Positions 8,119-21,300 of a stretch of 64,000 bases of DNA are shown here, one piece after another; position 1 is the first letter of the stretch; each line of letters opens with the position of its first letter. Both the position numbers and the translations under genes were made by a program. Origin of the DNA: Ianthella basta (taxonomy: Eukaryota; Porifera; Demospongiae; Verongiida; Ianthellidae); NCBI GenBank assembly GCA_964019415.1, contig OZ025887.1, positions 3,155,306 through 3,219,305 on the forward strand. The letters are read 5' to 3'. Below the pieces are notes generated by a model. That model searched no databases. It was not told the DNA's origin and saw nothing but the letters and a program-made list of their open reading frames with translations.

Positions 8119-11100
8119 ATGGCAGAGCAGGCAGACGAGAAGATTGCGCTCAAGACTACTCCCGAGTTTGCTGCGTACAGCCCAGGGAAGATCGAGACAA
8201 GCTGGGCCACGGTGACCATGACTGCACCCTTCTACGAGCCCACCAACCGTGCCGAGATAGACCTGGTGGCCGTAATCGATCGCAGCGGTTCCATGTCGGG
8301 GGCCAAGATCAACTTGGTCAAGGAGACGTTGGATTTCGTAGTCGATCAGCGTGAGTGTCCGCCTGCTAGCATTAAACGCATGCGAGTCATGCTGTTCCGT
8401 ATGTCTTGGTGCTTGTCATGACGTATTATATATTATGATTTGCTACTATTACCAGGATGATGTGTGGCTATAGGTATATAGCTGCTATTGTCTTCATGGT
8501 GCTTGTTTTTTGCAGTAAAGGAGAATGACCGCTTTTCCTTGGTGTCATATTCAAATGATGTGACGGTAGACATTCCTCTAACGTACATGACCAAGGAGAA
8601 GAAGGAATCAGCCAAAGCTGCAGTCAAAGCCCTAAGGGCCACCGGAGGCACTGCGCTGTGTGATGGCCTTGTCAGCGGTACGCATCACATTGCAGAGTTG
8701 CTTCATGTCGGTCTTCTTGCTTTTCTCATGTGCTTAGTGTACACCTCTTGTGCTGTACATACACATAATGTGGTAATGTGCTGTGTGTGTTAGCAGTGTG
8801 CCCTGTGAGTGGGTACTTGTACCTGTGCTTGCAGGTATGCAGCAGGTGACCAAGAGGAGTGGCAAGAAGGCAAAAGTTGCATCAGTGCTTCTGCTGACTG
8901 ACGGACAGGCAAATGTTGGACCCTCTACCAAAGAGAGTATCTTGGATGCCATGCGTAACCACATGAGCTATGATGGTGCTCAGGCACACCAGCCAAATGC
9001 CCCGAGATCTAGGCGAATGAACCCTTTTGCGGTGAGTACACTGTGTATTGCTGTGATGTACATTGCCATAAGCAAATACTGCATGTACTCCAGTGCCACA
9101 ATCACAGTGCAGTGAAACTAATGGCTATGTAATTTAATTGTGCAGCATGTTGCTTGTATGTAGCTAATGCTAGCATCCTTGTCATTTCTTTTGTCTTGCA
9201 GGCTCTTTCAAATAGGCTTACTTCATCCAATGCCCCTCCTCCCCCGGTTCAGCAGATGCAGGCTCCTCCCCAAGTTCAGCAGATGCAGGCTCCTCCCCAA
9301 GTTCAGCAGATGCAGGCACCTCCTCCTCCCCCTGGCCCTCCCCCTCCTCCTGGCCCTCCCCCTCCCCCTGCTCCTCCCCTGGCTCAGCAGACGCAGGTTC
9401 CTCCCCCTCCCCCTGCCACCCAAAAAGAAGGACCTGTGGAGGTGAACAGTTTTGTGGTTTGTGTGCTGGACATGGTTTGGGACATGAATGCACTCGTATG
9501 CTCCAAACTGTAGGTTGTCCCATTTGATGGAACAGTGTACACCTTTGGCTTTGGTGCTGACCATGATGCTGGCCTGCTGGAGGCCATCTCTCAGGCAGCG
9601 GAAGGCTCTTACTACTACATTGACAGTGCTGAAAAGGTACACTTTCACAGTGAATGTGACTTGCTACTGAGTTTGGGAGTGTTCCATAGTTGTGTATGTG
9701 TTTCTGCAGATTCCAGAATCATTTGCTGATTGTTTGGGTGGCCTTCTGAGTGTGGTTGGACAGAACATGGAGCTCTTCCTTGCCTGTGCTAATGGGTGCT
9801 CCTTGGTTAGAGCTCATGCAAAGAACCCTCCCAAAATGTCTGATGGAAACACAAAGTAGGTTTGCCTCTGCACATGGTCCATCTGGAGGACAGTGGCCTA
9901 TTTCAGAGCTTGTGGTGTGATTGCACATACTGCAGGTGTGTGATTCAGTTGGGAGACCTTCAGTCAGAGGAGGAGAGGGATGTGTTGCTGGAGATAAGTC
10001 TCCCAGCGACTGGTGAAGAGGCCAAGGATTGGACCGTGGTCTGCCCAAAACTGACATATTTCAATGTCATCTCTTCCATGATGGAGGAAGTTGTAGTAGA
10101 CCTCAAGGTGCAGAGGTGCCAGGAAGGTATGTAAGGGCCCTTATGCACGTGTGTCTACTGTGTTAGAGTTTCTAGCTGTACTGATGCTGTATTGTGGTAT
10201 GTATGTCCTCTGTGTGGTCTGCAGGAGTGCAGCAAGCTGATCAGTCAGTCCTGGTCCAGAAGCTGAGGGTCACCACAGTGGAGACACTGAAGCAAGCCAA
10301 AGAATTGGGCGCAAAAGGTAATAGTGTTCATGTTTACATTGGCGAGTCGGTTATATCTGCAAAATACTAATGAAAGTCAGTACTCATAACTCCTTGCCTG
10401 TCTTTCTTTCAAGTTGGGACTTTCATTAGTACTTCTAAGGTGTCCGTATGTTTGGTATGGCATTCTGTGGTGTCAGCATGTGCACAACTGTTATGTACAA
10501 TGCAATGTTGAAATGGTATCTGAAAGAGGCATTTTTAAAAGTGAAATCTGTTGCCACGAGTCAAGATTGGCCTTTCCGGGTTGTGTCTGTACCAGAGTGC
10601 TAGAATCAATGTTTTAGTGCTATATTTTGGGCCGGGGAGGCTGGTTGTTTCGGAGAGGTTGCTGCCTTATACAGTGAACACCTTAGACAGGTTTCACTGT
10701 ACTGCTAGGGCATAGATTAGATGCAAATAGCCTCGCTAAGAGTAATGCAGAGTAGCTTGCATGAACAAAAACAAAGCCTAAGCATGCGAAGTGCATTGTG
10801 GGCAATATAGCTAGCCACCCTCTGTGCATGCCTTGACTGGTTTGTTTAGCTTGCTGGTAACAAAGGACAAGGAAAAGCCCAAGGGACTGAAATGATAGGC
10901 CGCAGAGATTACTTGCCTCGCTTTACAGCTCGGCAACTAGCAGGCAGAGCATGTACAAGTGCACCTATGTAATTAAGCACTTCACTGTTCCGTTTTGCTG
11001 CTAATCTTAGGGGAGCTGGAGCAGGCTCGTGTTCTCATCCGAAGAGACATTACTGCCATTGAGAAGAGTGGCCTCACAGAACACGCCCAGATTAAGGTGC

Positions 11101-12054
11101 AGTGCATATTTATACAGGAGTTGCTTCACTGTCAAACAGGCAATGCATCCACTGTTTCATGTCTCAATCACCATACATTGGAATACTGCTGTTCGCTGAA
11201 CATGCCATGCAATTGCATGTGCAATTACAACACATGTACAGTACTTGTTCATTGAGGCACACTCCACAATGTCAGTGTCATCCCTACTGCACTTCATCTT
11301 GAAGTGAACGACTTGAAACATGACTGTATGTGTGCTGGTGGTCATGCTCACTCTGTTCCCCTTCCTATCCTCTGCAGTTCCTTCTGGCAGACATGAAAGA
11401 TGTACTGGAGTCCTTCTCATCAGTGCATAGCTACCAAGGAGTGGGCTCAAAGAAACTTGCCAATGTGTAAGTTTGCTCTAGCATTACTATACGTACAGTA
11501 TCTGTCCTGTATGCACTCTGGTTGGGCCACTGCACTCCTGCTGCATGCACTCTGGTTGGGCCACTGCACTCCTGCTGCATGCACTCTGGTTGGGCCACTG
11601 CACTCCTGCTGCATGCACTCTGGTTGGGCCACTGCACTCCTGCTGCATGCACTCTGGTTGGGCCACTGCACTCCTGCTGCATGCACTCTGGTTGGGCCAC
11701 TGCACTCCTGCTGCATGCACTCTGGTTGGGCCACTGCACTCCTGCTGCATGCACTCTGGTTGGGCCACTGCACTCCTGCTGCATGCACTCTGGTTGGGCC
11801 ACTGCACTCCTGCTGCATGCACTCTGGTTGGGCCACTGCACTCCTGCTGCATGCACTCTGGTTGGGCCACTGCACTCCTGCTGCATGCACTCTGGTTGGG
11901 CCACTGCACTCCTGCTGCATGCACTCTGGTTGGCCAACTGCACTCTTGCTATAGGTGGCAGAGCAATGTCCAGCAGAGAAGCCAGAGCAGTGCTCCCAAT
12001 GCCTATGTCACAAAGAGGAAGGCAATGTCCAAGGAAGCATTCAAGAAGAGTTAA
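8119..12054 (+). CDS. VWA-domain protein with proline-rich insert, 11 exons
   Basis: Exons 8119-8350, 8516-8677, 8835-9031, 9202-9441, 9514-9636, 9710-9855, 9936-10126, 10225-10317, 11011-11096, 11378-11466 and 11955-12054 join in phase to 552 codons. The VWA domain starts at about residue 45. The MIDAS motif is DRSGSMSG, the second metal Thr lies in ATGGTAL, and the third site is LLTDGQAN. A proline/glutamine-rich insert of roughly 80 residues (exon 4, three QVQQMQAPP-like repeats then PPPPPGPP runs) interrupts the domain before its final strands (VYTFGFGADHDAGLLEAISQ). The C-terminal half (CLGGLLSVVGQN, LRVTTVETLKQAKELGAKGE) resembles the region after VWA in cytoplasmic proteins such as plant WAV3-type proteins and protist VWA-Hint proteins. 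No signal peptide or membrane span is seen, so an intracellular protein is expected. Its partner is unknown. Confidence 0.85.
11512..11940. repeat. 34-bp minisatellite, about 12.6 near-identical copies
   Basis: The unit TGCACTCTGGTTGGGCCACTGCACTCCTGCTGCA repeats every 34 bp inside intron 10 of the VWA gene, with variants only at the right end (TTGGCCAACT, CTCTTGC). Because 34 is not a multiple of three and the unit has no stop codon in several frames, open frames of 140-185 codons run along both strands. These are artefacts of the repeat, since the flanking exons splice in phase around it. Confidence 0.9.
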
Positions 12055-12308
12055 GAGATTTTAGAGTTCTTGATCATTTGTGTGGTGAACTTGAAGACAT
12101 AATACATAGCGTACATAGTGTATTGCAGACGTATAATTTGCGCAATACATGTGTTATAGCATTATAGTATTGTATGTGCATGGTAGTAGTAATGTGCATC
12201 ACAGTATTGAATGCATTGGAAAACATTACAATGTCACACATAATGCTTGTTCTGTAAGCAGGTATGGTAAACAACAGAGAGGAAGGGGGTATGGTACTAT
12301 GCATGGAG

Positions 12309-15300
12309 TCAATGGCTGTCCCTCCATAGTGGCTCCCTGAGGACCCAAGGCGAGCCACATGGGCAGTGCTGCAGCCATAGCTGGTCCCAGGAGCTCATAC
12401 TGTGAGGGCCATACTTGGGCTGTGACATACCTGAGCTGGACCACCCATGGCACCTAGGCAGTAGGGCATAAGAGGAAGAATGGGTTGCACTCAGGTACAT
12501 TTCTATTGCAGGGCAGATCCCTATTATTCTTGTAGGTAAGTATGTCACCATTGCCATCAGTCATTTATCCCACCTCTGTACGTATATAAAAGCCACCCTG
12601 CATGTATTGTAGATCATAAATTCACTGAAGAGGCCTTGGACGGGGCCAAAACATCATGAAGCCCCCCCCCCCCCCCCCCCCCTATCAGTAACATAAAACA
12701 ATGCTAATCTGTTGAGCTGACAGATTCATGGCTGGTAAGAAACAGCCAGCTTGTGTTACAGGTACCCTGGTTGTCACCTGCTGCACTGCAGGAGGCTGGT
12801 CCTCTGCCCAGCCGAGATGAGGTTGCCGTGCACAACATCCTTCTCCCCATCAGGGGAGGAAGTGGACCACATGGGAGGGATGGAGTGGGGCAGCTCCAGT
12901 AAGAAGGGGCTGAATGGATCAAGGACTTTCTGTGTACAAAGGACATGTGGGCGTATTCCACAGCCTAGCTCAGTGTACGTGTCTGGCAAGACAGCACCAC
13001 ACAGTCCATGAAGGAAGCCTGCAGGGACAAAGAGCACTAACAACCATGACTAGAGCACTACAGAGAATGACAAGGAGAGTAGGATGGTTCTATACAGCAC
13101 AGCGTGCCAGAAGCAGCTGGTAAGTATATGAGCTATTAATACAGGGATGTATCATGGATGGCAGGGTGCCACAGCACAGCATGCTACCTTGTAGGTACAG
13201 TGCCTTTCTGTGTGAGATCTCCTGAGACTGTGGTTCAGCAGGGATGTTAGCCACCTCAGGTAGCACATCTTTACAGCTCACAGTGGGCTCCTGGAGGTAT
13301 TGAGTCACGACTTTGAACAGTGGGACTGTTATATTGTCTGCACAGGGGATACACCACACATCACAGCTGATAGTTATGCATCACAGGCACACAATAACAG
13401 CGTGCAGCCTCTATGCACACATGTAAAGGAGCACTCTTACCTGTGCTGGGCAGCCTGGGGACAGGAACAGCTGGCTGCAGAAGGTCAAGCAGGACAAGAG
13501 CCCTACGGAGAGCATCTAGCACACACTTCTCTGGGATCTAGGCAGGACAGGTGCACAAGGGAGATGTGGTGGAGATGTGGCTTAGTAGCTGCCTCACTAG
13601 CTGAGTATGAGCAGCGTGGCCAGTGCAGGACAATACAACTGCATGCAACTGCCATTTCCAGCCAGTGCTTACCCTGTCTTGAACTTGAGCCATGATTCTA
13701 GATGACACTCTTACAGCATACTCTGATATGCAGTTAACAGCTGGTACGATGCCTTGAACAGCTGCATGAATAGTACATACATCTGCTCACAACAAATCCA
13801 CATATCTACCTCCCACTGACAGCTACTGTACATAGATAGGATAACTGACAGCTACTGTACATAGATAGGATAACTGACAGCTGTCAGTATTGGTAGCATC
13901 AAGTGATAGCAATAAATACACATGCAAGTACATGTGGTGTTACAACTTGCACGGAGCAGACATGTGACTGAGAGGTGACTGCATTACAATACAACGTGCA
14001 ACACTGGAAGTCTTGGGGTCAAACATTAGCACACCACCTCCTGTCTCTACACCAGTTCCTCCGCTAACAGATGACAAAACCACTTCAGTAAGTTAGTTTG
14101 TCCCCTAGCTAAGTATGTAGGAGTGCACACACAACATATTTATCACTCTGCACCTGCACCATAGGACACCACAGCATCAGTGTACAGCAAGCAACCTAAC
14201 CTTGTTGGGCTACCACTGGTTTGCTTCCCACAGTCTTGCTGACTATCTCAACACTTGATTCACTGCTCATTTCTTCACATGCTCTCTCTATGCCCTCCTG
14301 CAGAGACACTCCAGCATCCAAAGGCGACAGCTGACAGGCAATGAAGTCCATCAGCGCACACAGCTTGACTCCATCACTAGCATCCAGGGAGGGTTGCATC
14401 CCTCCACTCAGACAACTGAGACATAGAGAGGGGGCAAGCCAGTACAGCACTCAAGAGCTAAGGACACTCACACAACAGCAGGCCAACACCAAACGTACAG
14501 TGGAATATGATAATGAAAGATGGCAATCACTGCATGTTGCCGTTGTTACTATTCATGCACTAGCTCCCTACCTCAGCAGGGTGGCCCTGATGGTGGAGTA
14601 CCTCTGAAGAGCCTTCCTTTGGGCACACTTGGACTGTGCATAAAACATCTCCCTCAACCTCTCCAGCACCAAACTCACCAATGGGACACCTGTAGGGTCA
14701 CAGCAGTGCAGTACTATGGGCTCAATTTAAAACCATACGTTATCTCAATGCAAGCATGGTTGAAATGCAACCCTTGTGGTCACTCTCTCTCTCAATCACT
14801 CCTGGCAGCACCCACAGTGCACACTACTTAGTGTGTACAACAACTAGCACAACCCTTGGCAGTGTAGCTGCTAGCCCCTACTTTGTCATCCCCACCCCCG
14901 TGTGAGATGATAAAGTAGGGCTAGCAGCTATGTAGACTAATTCATTGGTAGTTAGACAACACTACACAATGCAGGAAAGCCTTGTACCCAGGCCTTCGAT
15001 AATAAATAAAGGCCTGGTATACACTGTTTCCGTGCAAAATTGTAAAGTGAATATGACATACGTAAAATGATGTCAATATACATTATGTGTTGCGCACTCT
15101 AGCTTTATACAGTACCTCATACCCAGGCCTTTGCACCTGTGGACTGCTGGGGGAGAAACAAAACGAACCTTCCCTTCTCCCCAGCCCTTCAAAGGCCTGG
15201 GTACAAGTCTATGTGCACTCTACAGTAGTCTTGTACCCAGGCCTTCACATCTCGTTTCTCCCAGGCAGCGAAGGCCTGAATACGAGACTGCACACACTGC

Positions 15301-18300
15301 AAGTAAGCATCGTATAGCTGAAGTGATGATTTCGAAAACGGCTAGAGGCAGCAGAGTTTGCCTTCTGTGCAGAAGTTTAGTTTTAGATGTCAAATCTGCC
15401 AGCCTATTCGCTATTAATGGCCAGGAGGAACAATGGCCAAGAACGATAGAAACTCTACCTAATGTGACAGTTAGAAGAGATGACAAACTCCCTGCTTACA
15501 TCTGTGCAAAGTGCAAGGCAAGGATTCAGAATCTGGAGAAAGCTCACACAGACCTTATGTATTCGTGGTGACATGGAAGAATACTGGAATACCCTATTTT
15601 AACCAAAAGTTGGTTAATACAGTAATTATGCACATGTGCAAACAGTGTATACCAGGCCTTCATTCTTTTATCGAAGGCCTGGGTACGAGGTGGGAAAGTC
15701 ACAAGCAGTCAAGTCTCAATGGCACCTGTTTTCTTCTGCATTCTGGCTGTGTACACAGCGAGGTCCCACACAGAGTAATCCAACATCCTGCACCCAACTA
15801 GCAATGCCGACAAGGACTGTACACGATGTTCATAGTTGCTGCCATCTGCAGGGTAGGAAGCATGCTCACATCACTACTGAATACCCAGCAAACAAGCAGC
15901 ACACTGTATGCACTCACATACCATTAGATGCTGGTATCAGAGGGCTGCACAGAGCAAGACAGAGCCTCCCCTCACCAGACGTGTAGGCAACACAGCAGCC
16001 ACATGGGGACACTGCCAGGGGCCAGGCCACCTCAGTGCGAGGGCGCTTGGCAGCTACAGAGGTGGAGCCATGTACACACCGCTACATCCATGATCTGGTT
16101 CCTATGCACATAAGCAGGGTTGTGCACTGTCGACTATTCTCAAGGTACTGTGCTGCTACCTTCTATGAGGCCTTACATAGCAAGTCTACTGCTTCTACTC
16201 TTACCAGGCACACGTGGGGGGCCATTATTTGTGTAACCTGGACACTACATCACTTCCTAGTACACTCCAAAGACCCTAACCCCATGAATGACAGTTCAGG
16301 TGCAAATGGAGTTGTAGTAACCTGGGGGTCTTGTGCATGACTGTTTGTATCACCCTTTGATATTGCCAGGTGTTTGTATTGGTCATCCCGTGGTTTAAGT
16401 GACTTGTATTTGGTCATGCATGAAACTTTCTGGATAATCACTGGCAGTTGTACTTAAGCTGTACTGCATGATGAATAATTGATTAGTCTGCGGTGTCCAG
16501 TGAGTCAAGGTTTGTTCATTGCATGCTCTAGAAGTGTAAGCTTCGTAGGCCAGTGGTAACAGGAGTGTACTGCATTCCCTGCTCTAATAGCTCTCAGACA
16601 TACGCATACATATGTACATACGTAGGACAGATCAGTGAGTCCTAGCACAATATATTAAAGAGTACCAAAGGCAGAAGATGTGACACACTGTATCCTCAGC
16701 CCTTCTATGTAGTTTCCTGTAGCCCAGACCATCTCTATGATGGACTGATATACACACAGCCTACACCCACTCCCGCACCACCAAGTGATGCCTTCTTGAG
16801 TTACACTCTACCTACCTACAATCAGCTATTTCCTTGAATCATGTCTACCTCTTCCTGTCCAGAGAACCCTCCCCCAGATTCACAGACAGCTACATAGTTA
16901 ACAAAATTATATTATACTTCATTCCAGCAGTTGGCGCTGGCGACGTCCAAAGGTACCTATGTACATACGTATGTACGTACACATAAAGCATACCTGATTC
17001 ACAGCTCAACTGTTCGCTTCTTTCTGGTGAAGTGATACCAACAAGCTGATAGTCATCACTGTAGGGCACAACCATTAGGCACAGAGTATACACACCAATA
17101 CCAGGAGGTATCAGACATGAACCCATATATTACAGAAGTATGTATGTAGTAGGGGAGATGCGCTCCGTCCTTCATGATCCTGCAGCCCACCCATGCACTC
17201 ACTCTCTGAGGCAGCTAACATTCCCTCCTTGCTGCCTGAGGACCAGCAGCTCACTGCTCCAACCAGCCCCACTACCCTCGGCAGGGGAACAGGGTAGGGA
17301 GGCAAGGGCCATGGACAGAACTCTATCTTCAAATGGATTGCTCTGAAAAGCTAGTGTTGGCTACAACATGGGAAGGAAATCATGTACAAGTATGTACATT
17401 ACAGCACACTGAGTATTGATTATAAAGTAGTCCAATGGCACATGCAGTATTTAAATACTGTCAATTTTACAGTTAATAAATGGGGTTAACATGAATGTTT
17501 GTGTGTGTGTGTGGGGGGGGGGGGGGGCTTGTGCTAGCTAAGGCACCTACAAGAGGTAATCACGGGTGCTTGGGAGGCATAGCTCAGCAGCCATATTTTG
17601 CATGTATATGTGTGAACAGCATAATAGGGTGCAATACCAGCAAATTGTCTATCGATCAGACTAAGCCATGGCATACTACAGAGGAATGGAAGAGCTATGT
17701 GGCATGTAGGGCATCAGGCATTTGGGCTGTGGATTCACAGCAGTGCCACAGTTTTGTGATTAGCAATCAATGGGGCTTTGTAGTGTACACAATGGCATTG
17801 GCACCCCAGCACCAGCCCTACTACTTTGCAAGCCACAATGGCAGAAAGCAAATCAGCTGTGCTCCGGAATTGTCGTGAAAGGTACTATTCTTTCCCTTAC
17901 AGTCCTCAGACAAGACCCCTACTGTTGAGTCACCAGTGACCGTCCTTTCCCAGGTTGCACAGCCCTCTGTGCTGGCCAACCTAGTGCAACTATCTGTCAA
18001 CCAGCTCAACCTCTACATCAAGTTGGCACTCTCCCAAACTCTAGTCGGCAGCCTCCTCAAGCCCAGCATCGACTTTCACAGTTTCGACAGTAGGAGCAAT
18101 GGACTCCACCTCTGGACATGTGAGTGAGTTGTTCATGCACCATGTACACATGCACCATGGCAAACAATGACTGTAGCCAGCTGGGCCGTGCAGACAGATG
18201 GCTAGGCCAGGCAGTTTAGGCTTAATTAGGCTAGCATCTCTCAGAAAAGGGGCCATTTGGCATCAGCACTCAGCACTATGACACATACTGGCAGGGCATG

Positions 18301-21300
18301 GGCTTGCTGGTCGCCACTAGTCCAATGGACCCGTTTCCTTTTTCGTTTCTGGGCAGGTGTGGCAGCACAGCCCATCAGATTGGGCCAGGTCCCCCACCAA
18401 CCTGGTTCCACAAATTCCTCCCCAAGCCACTCATGGAAGCAGTCAACACCAAACCTGACCCATTTTGCCACTGCTGCCATAGCCACTCCCAGCACCATGC
18501 CACCTGTACAGTTGCAGACATCTTTACAGGGATGCTGTGCTACAATTGTTACATGGCAGCTGTAGCAATCTTTAACTACAAGCTCATCCCTGGTATGCTG
18601 GCCCAAGCCAACACAGTCATCCAAGCTCCGCAACAGTTTTAAGGGGAGGGTTGGTGTGAAAATGACCACTCTTTCCAGCTCCAGGCAGCATCTTCACTGG
18701 AGACAGACTGGGGCCCTATCAGCTTGTCCCCGAATGCACACACCTTCATAGCCACTAACAGAAGGCACAACGTCTGCTGGTTCTGCTTTTCCAGTGTAGC
18801 ATTTCCACCTAACCTTATATATTTAATATGACCTTTTACAGTAGTGCATGTGTTGCTTTTTGATTGTAACTAATTGTAGTGATTTCCCCCTTCACCTGTA
18901 CGTATGCTCAGTTTTTGGGCCCTGCCTCATGTTGTCAATTGGTACTGTGAGTAATTGAGTTGTCCGCATAGTGAAGTTGTTCAGTTCCCTTGTGCCGGAG
19001 TTGCCCTGTTCACATTGGTGCCAAAACCCGGGAGGAACCATGGCAACTGGCCTTGCTTTACCAGAGTCGCTGCAAGAGGATGACATGATGTCATGGTTCA
19101 AACGAATCAAAGTTTGCGCAGCTGCAAACAAGTGGGATGACGGGAAGAAGCTCTTATGATTGCCAACTCTTCTTCAGGGACCGAGCAGGGGCTTTTTACG
19201 ACGCCTTGGCATGTACGCTCACCTGAAGGGGGCGCTCCTCTCTAGGTTGAGCCCCGACACGGACTAAGATAGGCTGAGCGCCCGAGACGCGCTGACCAGA
19301 AGGCGCCTCCGCGAATACAGAGAGTTTCGACGAGTTGGCCAGGGACATTGAGAAATTATTAGACAAAGCTTCACTTGGCCTCCCTGCTGAGATTAGGGAT
19401 ACTGAGCTGCGATTCCACCTCTCCAAAGCTCTTCCTGACAAAATTTCATTTCAGTTGAACTGCTGCCCAAGCAGACTTACCAGGAAACCATATCCAAGGC
19501 AAGGGAGCTTCTGCTGATCTACCAGCGAGCAGCAGAGTCAGTGAATCAGGTTCACACTAGCCAGGGTGATGACTGCCTCGACTAGCTGGAAGAAGTTGTA
19601 CAGCAGGTGTCCCAACAAGTGGCCCCCCTGAGCACTCACTGCCCAGGTGCAGCAGGCAGTGGCAGTGGACGCTTCCAATGTGGCAGGTCTGAACACATTG
19701 CAAGAAACTGCAGGTCCACAGTAGCACATGAAATTGAGTGCTTTCACTGTGGAAGGAAGGGTCACATTGTACACCAATGCCAACTTCTGGGAAACGGCAG
19801 AGGGGGTGTCCCGACTTGTCGGGCAGGGGGTACCCCCTATCGCAACCAAATGCCCATGCCTCAGAAAACATACCAGCACTTGTAGATTACACAAGCACCA
19901 CAAAGGCAACCTATGCATAGAGCCAAATCAACAATTGCAAGGTTAAAGTGTTACTGAATTAAGGAGCATCCTGCTCAGTAATTCCCCAGGACTATGTCTC
20001 ATCAGCTAACTTGGAACCATTGTCCCTTGTGAAATTGATGAATGCCAATGGAAGGGGGTTGAGCCCTCTGGGATTCACCACCATGAAAGTGCAACTGAAC
20101 AACCGTGGACCATCACAGGATTGAAGGGGCCCTCAACGATACTTTTTAAAATTGGCACTACTGAATGTGCAGTGCACATCAATCGGGTGCCCCCTCCTGA
20201 CAGAAGAGGCCTGTGATCAGACAGTGCCAAGTGATTGGCATCCTCCCCTGTTCCACCACTGGGAGGACGCCATGAGATCTGAAGACTTTGGGGAGCAGGA
20301 TTGTTCCCAGACTGAGGAGTCTTCTCTAACTCCTCTGTTGGTCACAGGAAATCCACAAGAAGGTCCACAGGGTCCCAACTTGGTGCCCTCTGTGTCTACA
20401 GAAACACCAACACCAGTAACCACTCGTAGTGGTCGTCAGGTGAAACCCGTGCTTATGGGTAGTAGGTGAAATCCTGCACGGCCAGCCAGTCCAATTGCCA
20501 CAACCCTTAACCTGCTCCTTTGCACCCCCGGGAATGGCCACAACAACCCTGGTCAAGAGTCCATGCTGACTATGCTAGACCTTTCATGGGTAAAATGTTC
20601 CTGATCCTGGTGGATGTGCATACCAAGTGGATAGATATCCACATGGCCAACACTGCGTCTTTACTTGTCACCATCAACAAGATGCATAGTACTTTTGCCA
20701 TGTTGGGTTCACCAGTGATTCTGGACACTGACAATGGAACCGCTTTCATCAGTGCTGAATTTGAGGAATTCTGTAAGCGTAATGGTATTCGCCACGTGAC
20801 ATCATCTCTGTACCATCCTGCCTCTAATGGGCTAGTGGAACAAGCAGTGCAAACGTTTAAAGAGGAAATGAAGAAGCTTACAAATGATGCAGTGGAGACT
20901 CATCTTACACAGTTCCTGCTCAAGTACTGCCTGACCCCCCCCCCTCCACTCAGTAACAGGAATGTTGCCTGCACAGCTTTTGTTCGGAAGACCAATCAGG
21001 TCTCCATTGGATCTGCTGCACCCAGACATCCAGTCAAGGGTATCCAGCCACCAGGGACAGCAGAAGGGAAACAGCGATTGTTATGCCAAAGAGCACATGT
21101 TAAAGGAGGAAGATCTGGTTTATGCCTGTAATTTCCATCCAGGACCAGCGTAGCTTCATGGGGTGGTTAAGACTCATGGTCCAATCTGCTATTCAGTGAA
21201 ATTGGGAAATGACATTACAGTGCGTTGACATGTTGATCAACTGTGAGAGCTTCAGTGGAAGTGCCTGGTGTAGATGATCCTCTTCCATTTGCACCAGTGG

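Noticed and set aside
9167-9648. Plus and minus alternative frames rich in L/P or G/E/R
   Set aside because: Shadows of the proline-rich VWA exon 4.
11400-12064. Open frames of 145-184 codons on both strands
   Set aside because: They arise from the 34-bp tandem repeat, which has no stops in several frames; flanking VWA exons splice around it in phase.
18241-18669. 142-codon minus frame in a MED16 intron
   Set aside because: Does not match the MED16 protein order and has low-quality composition; not a supported exon.
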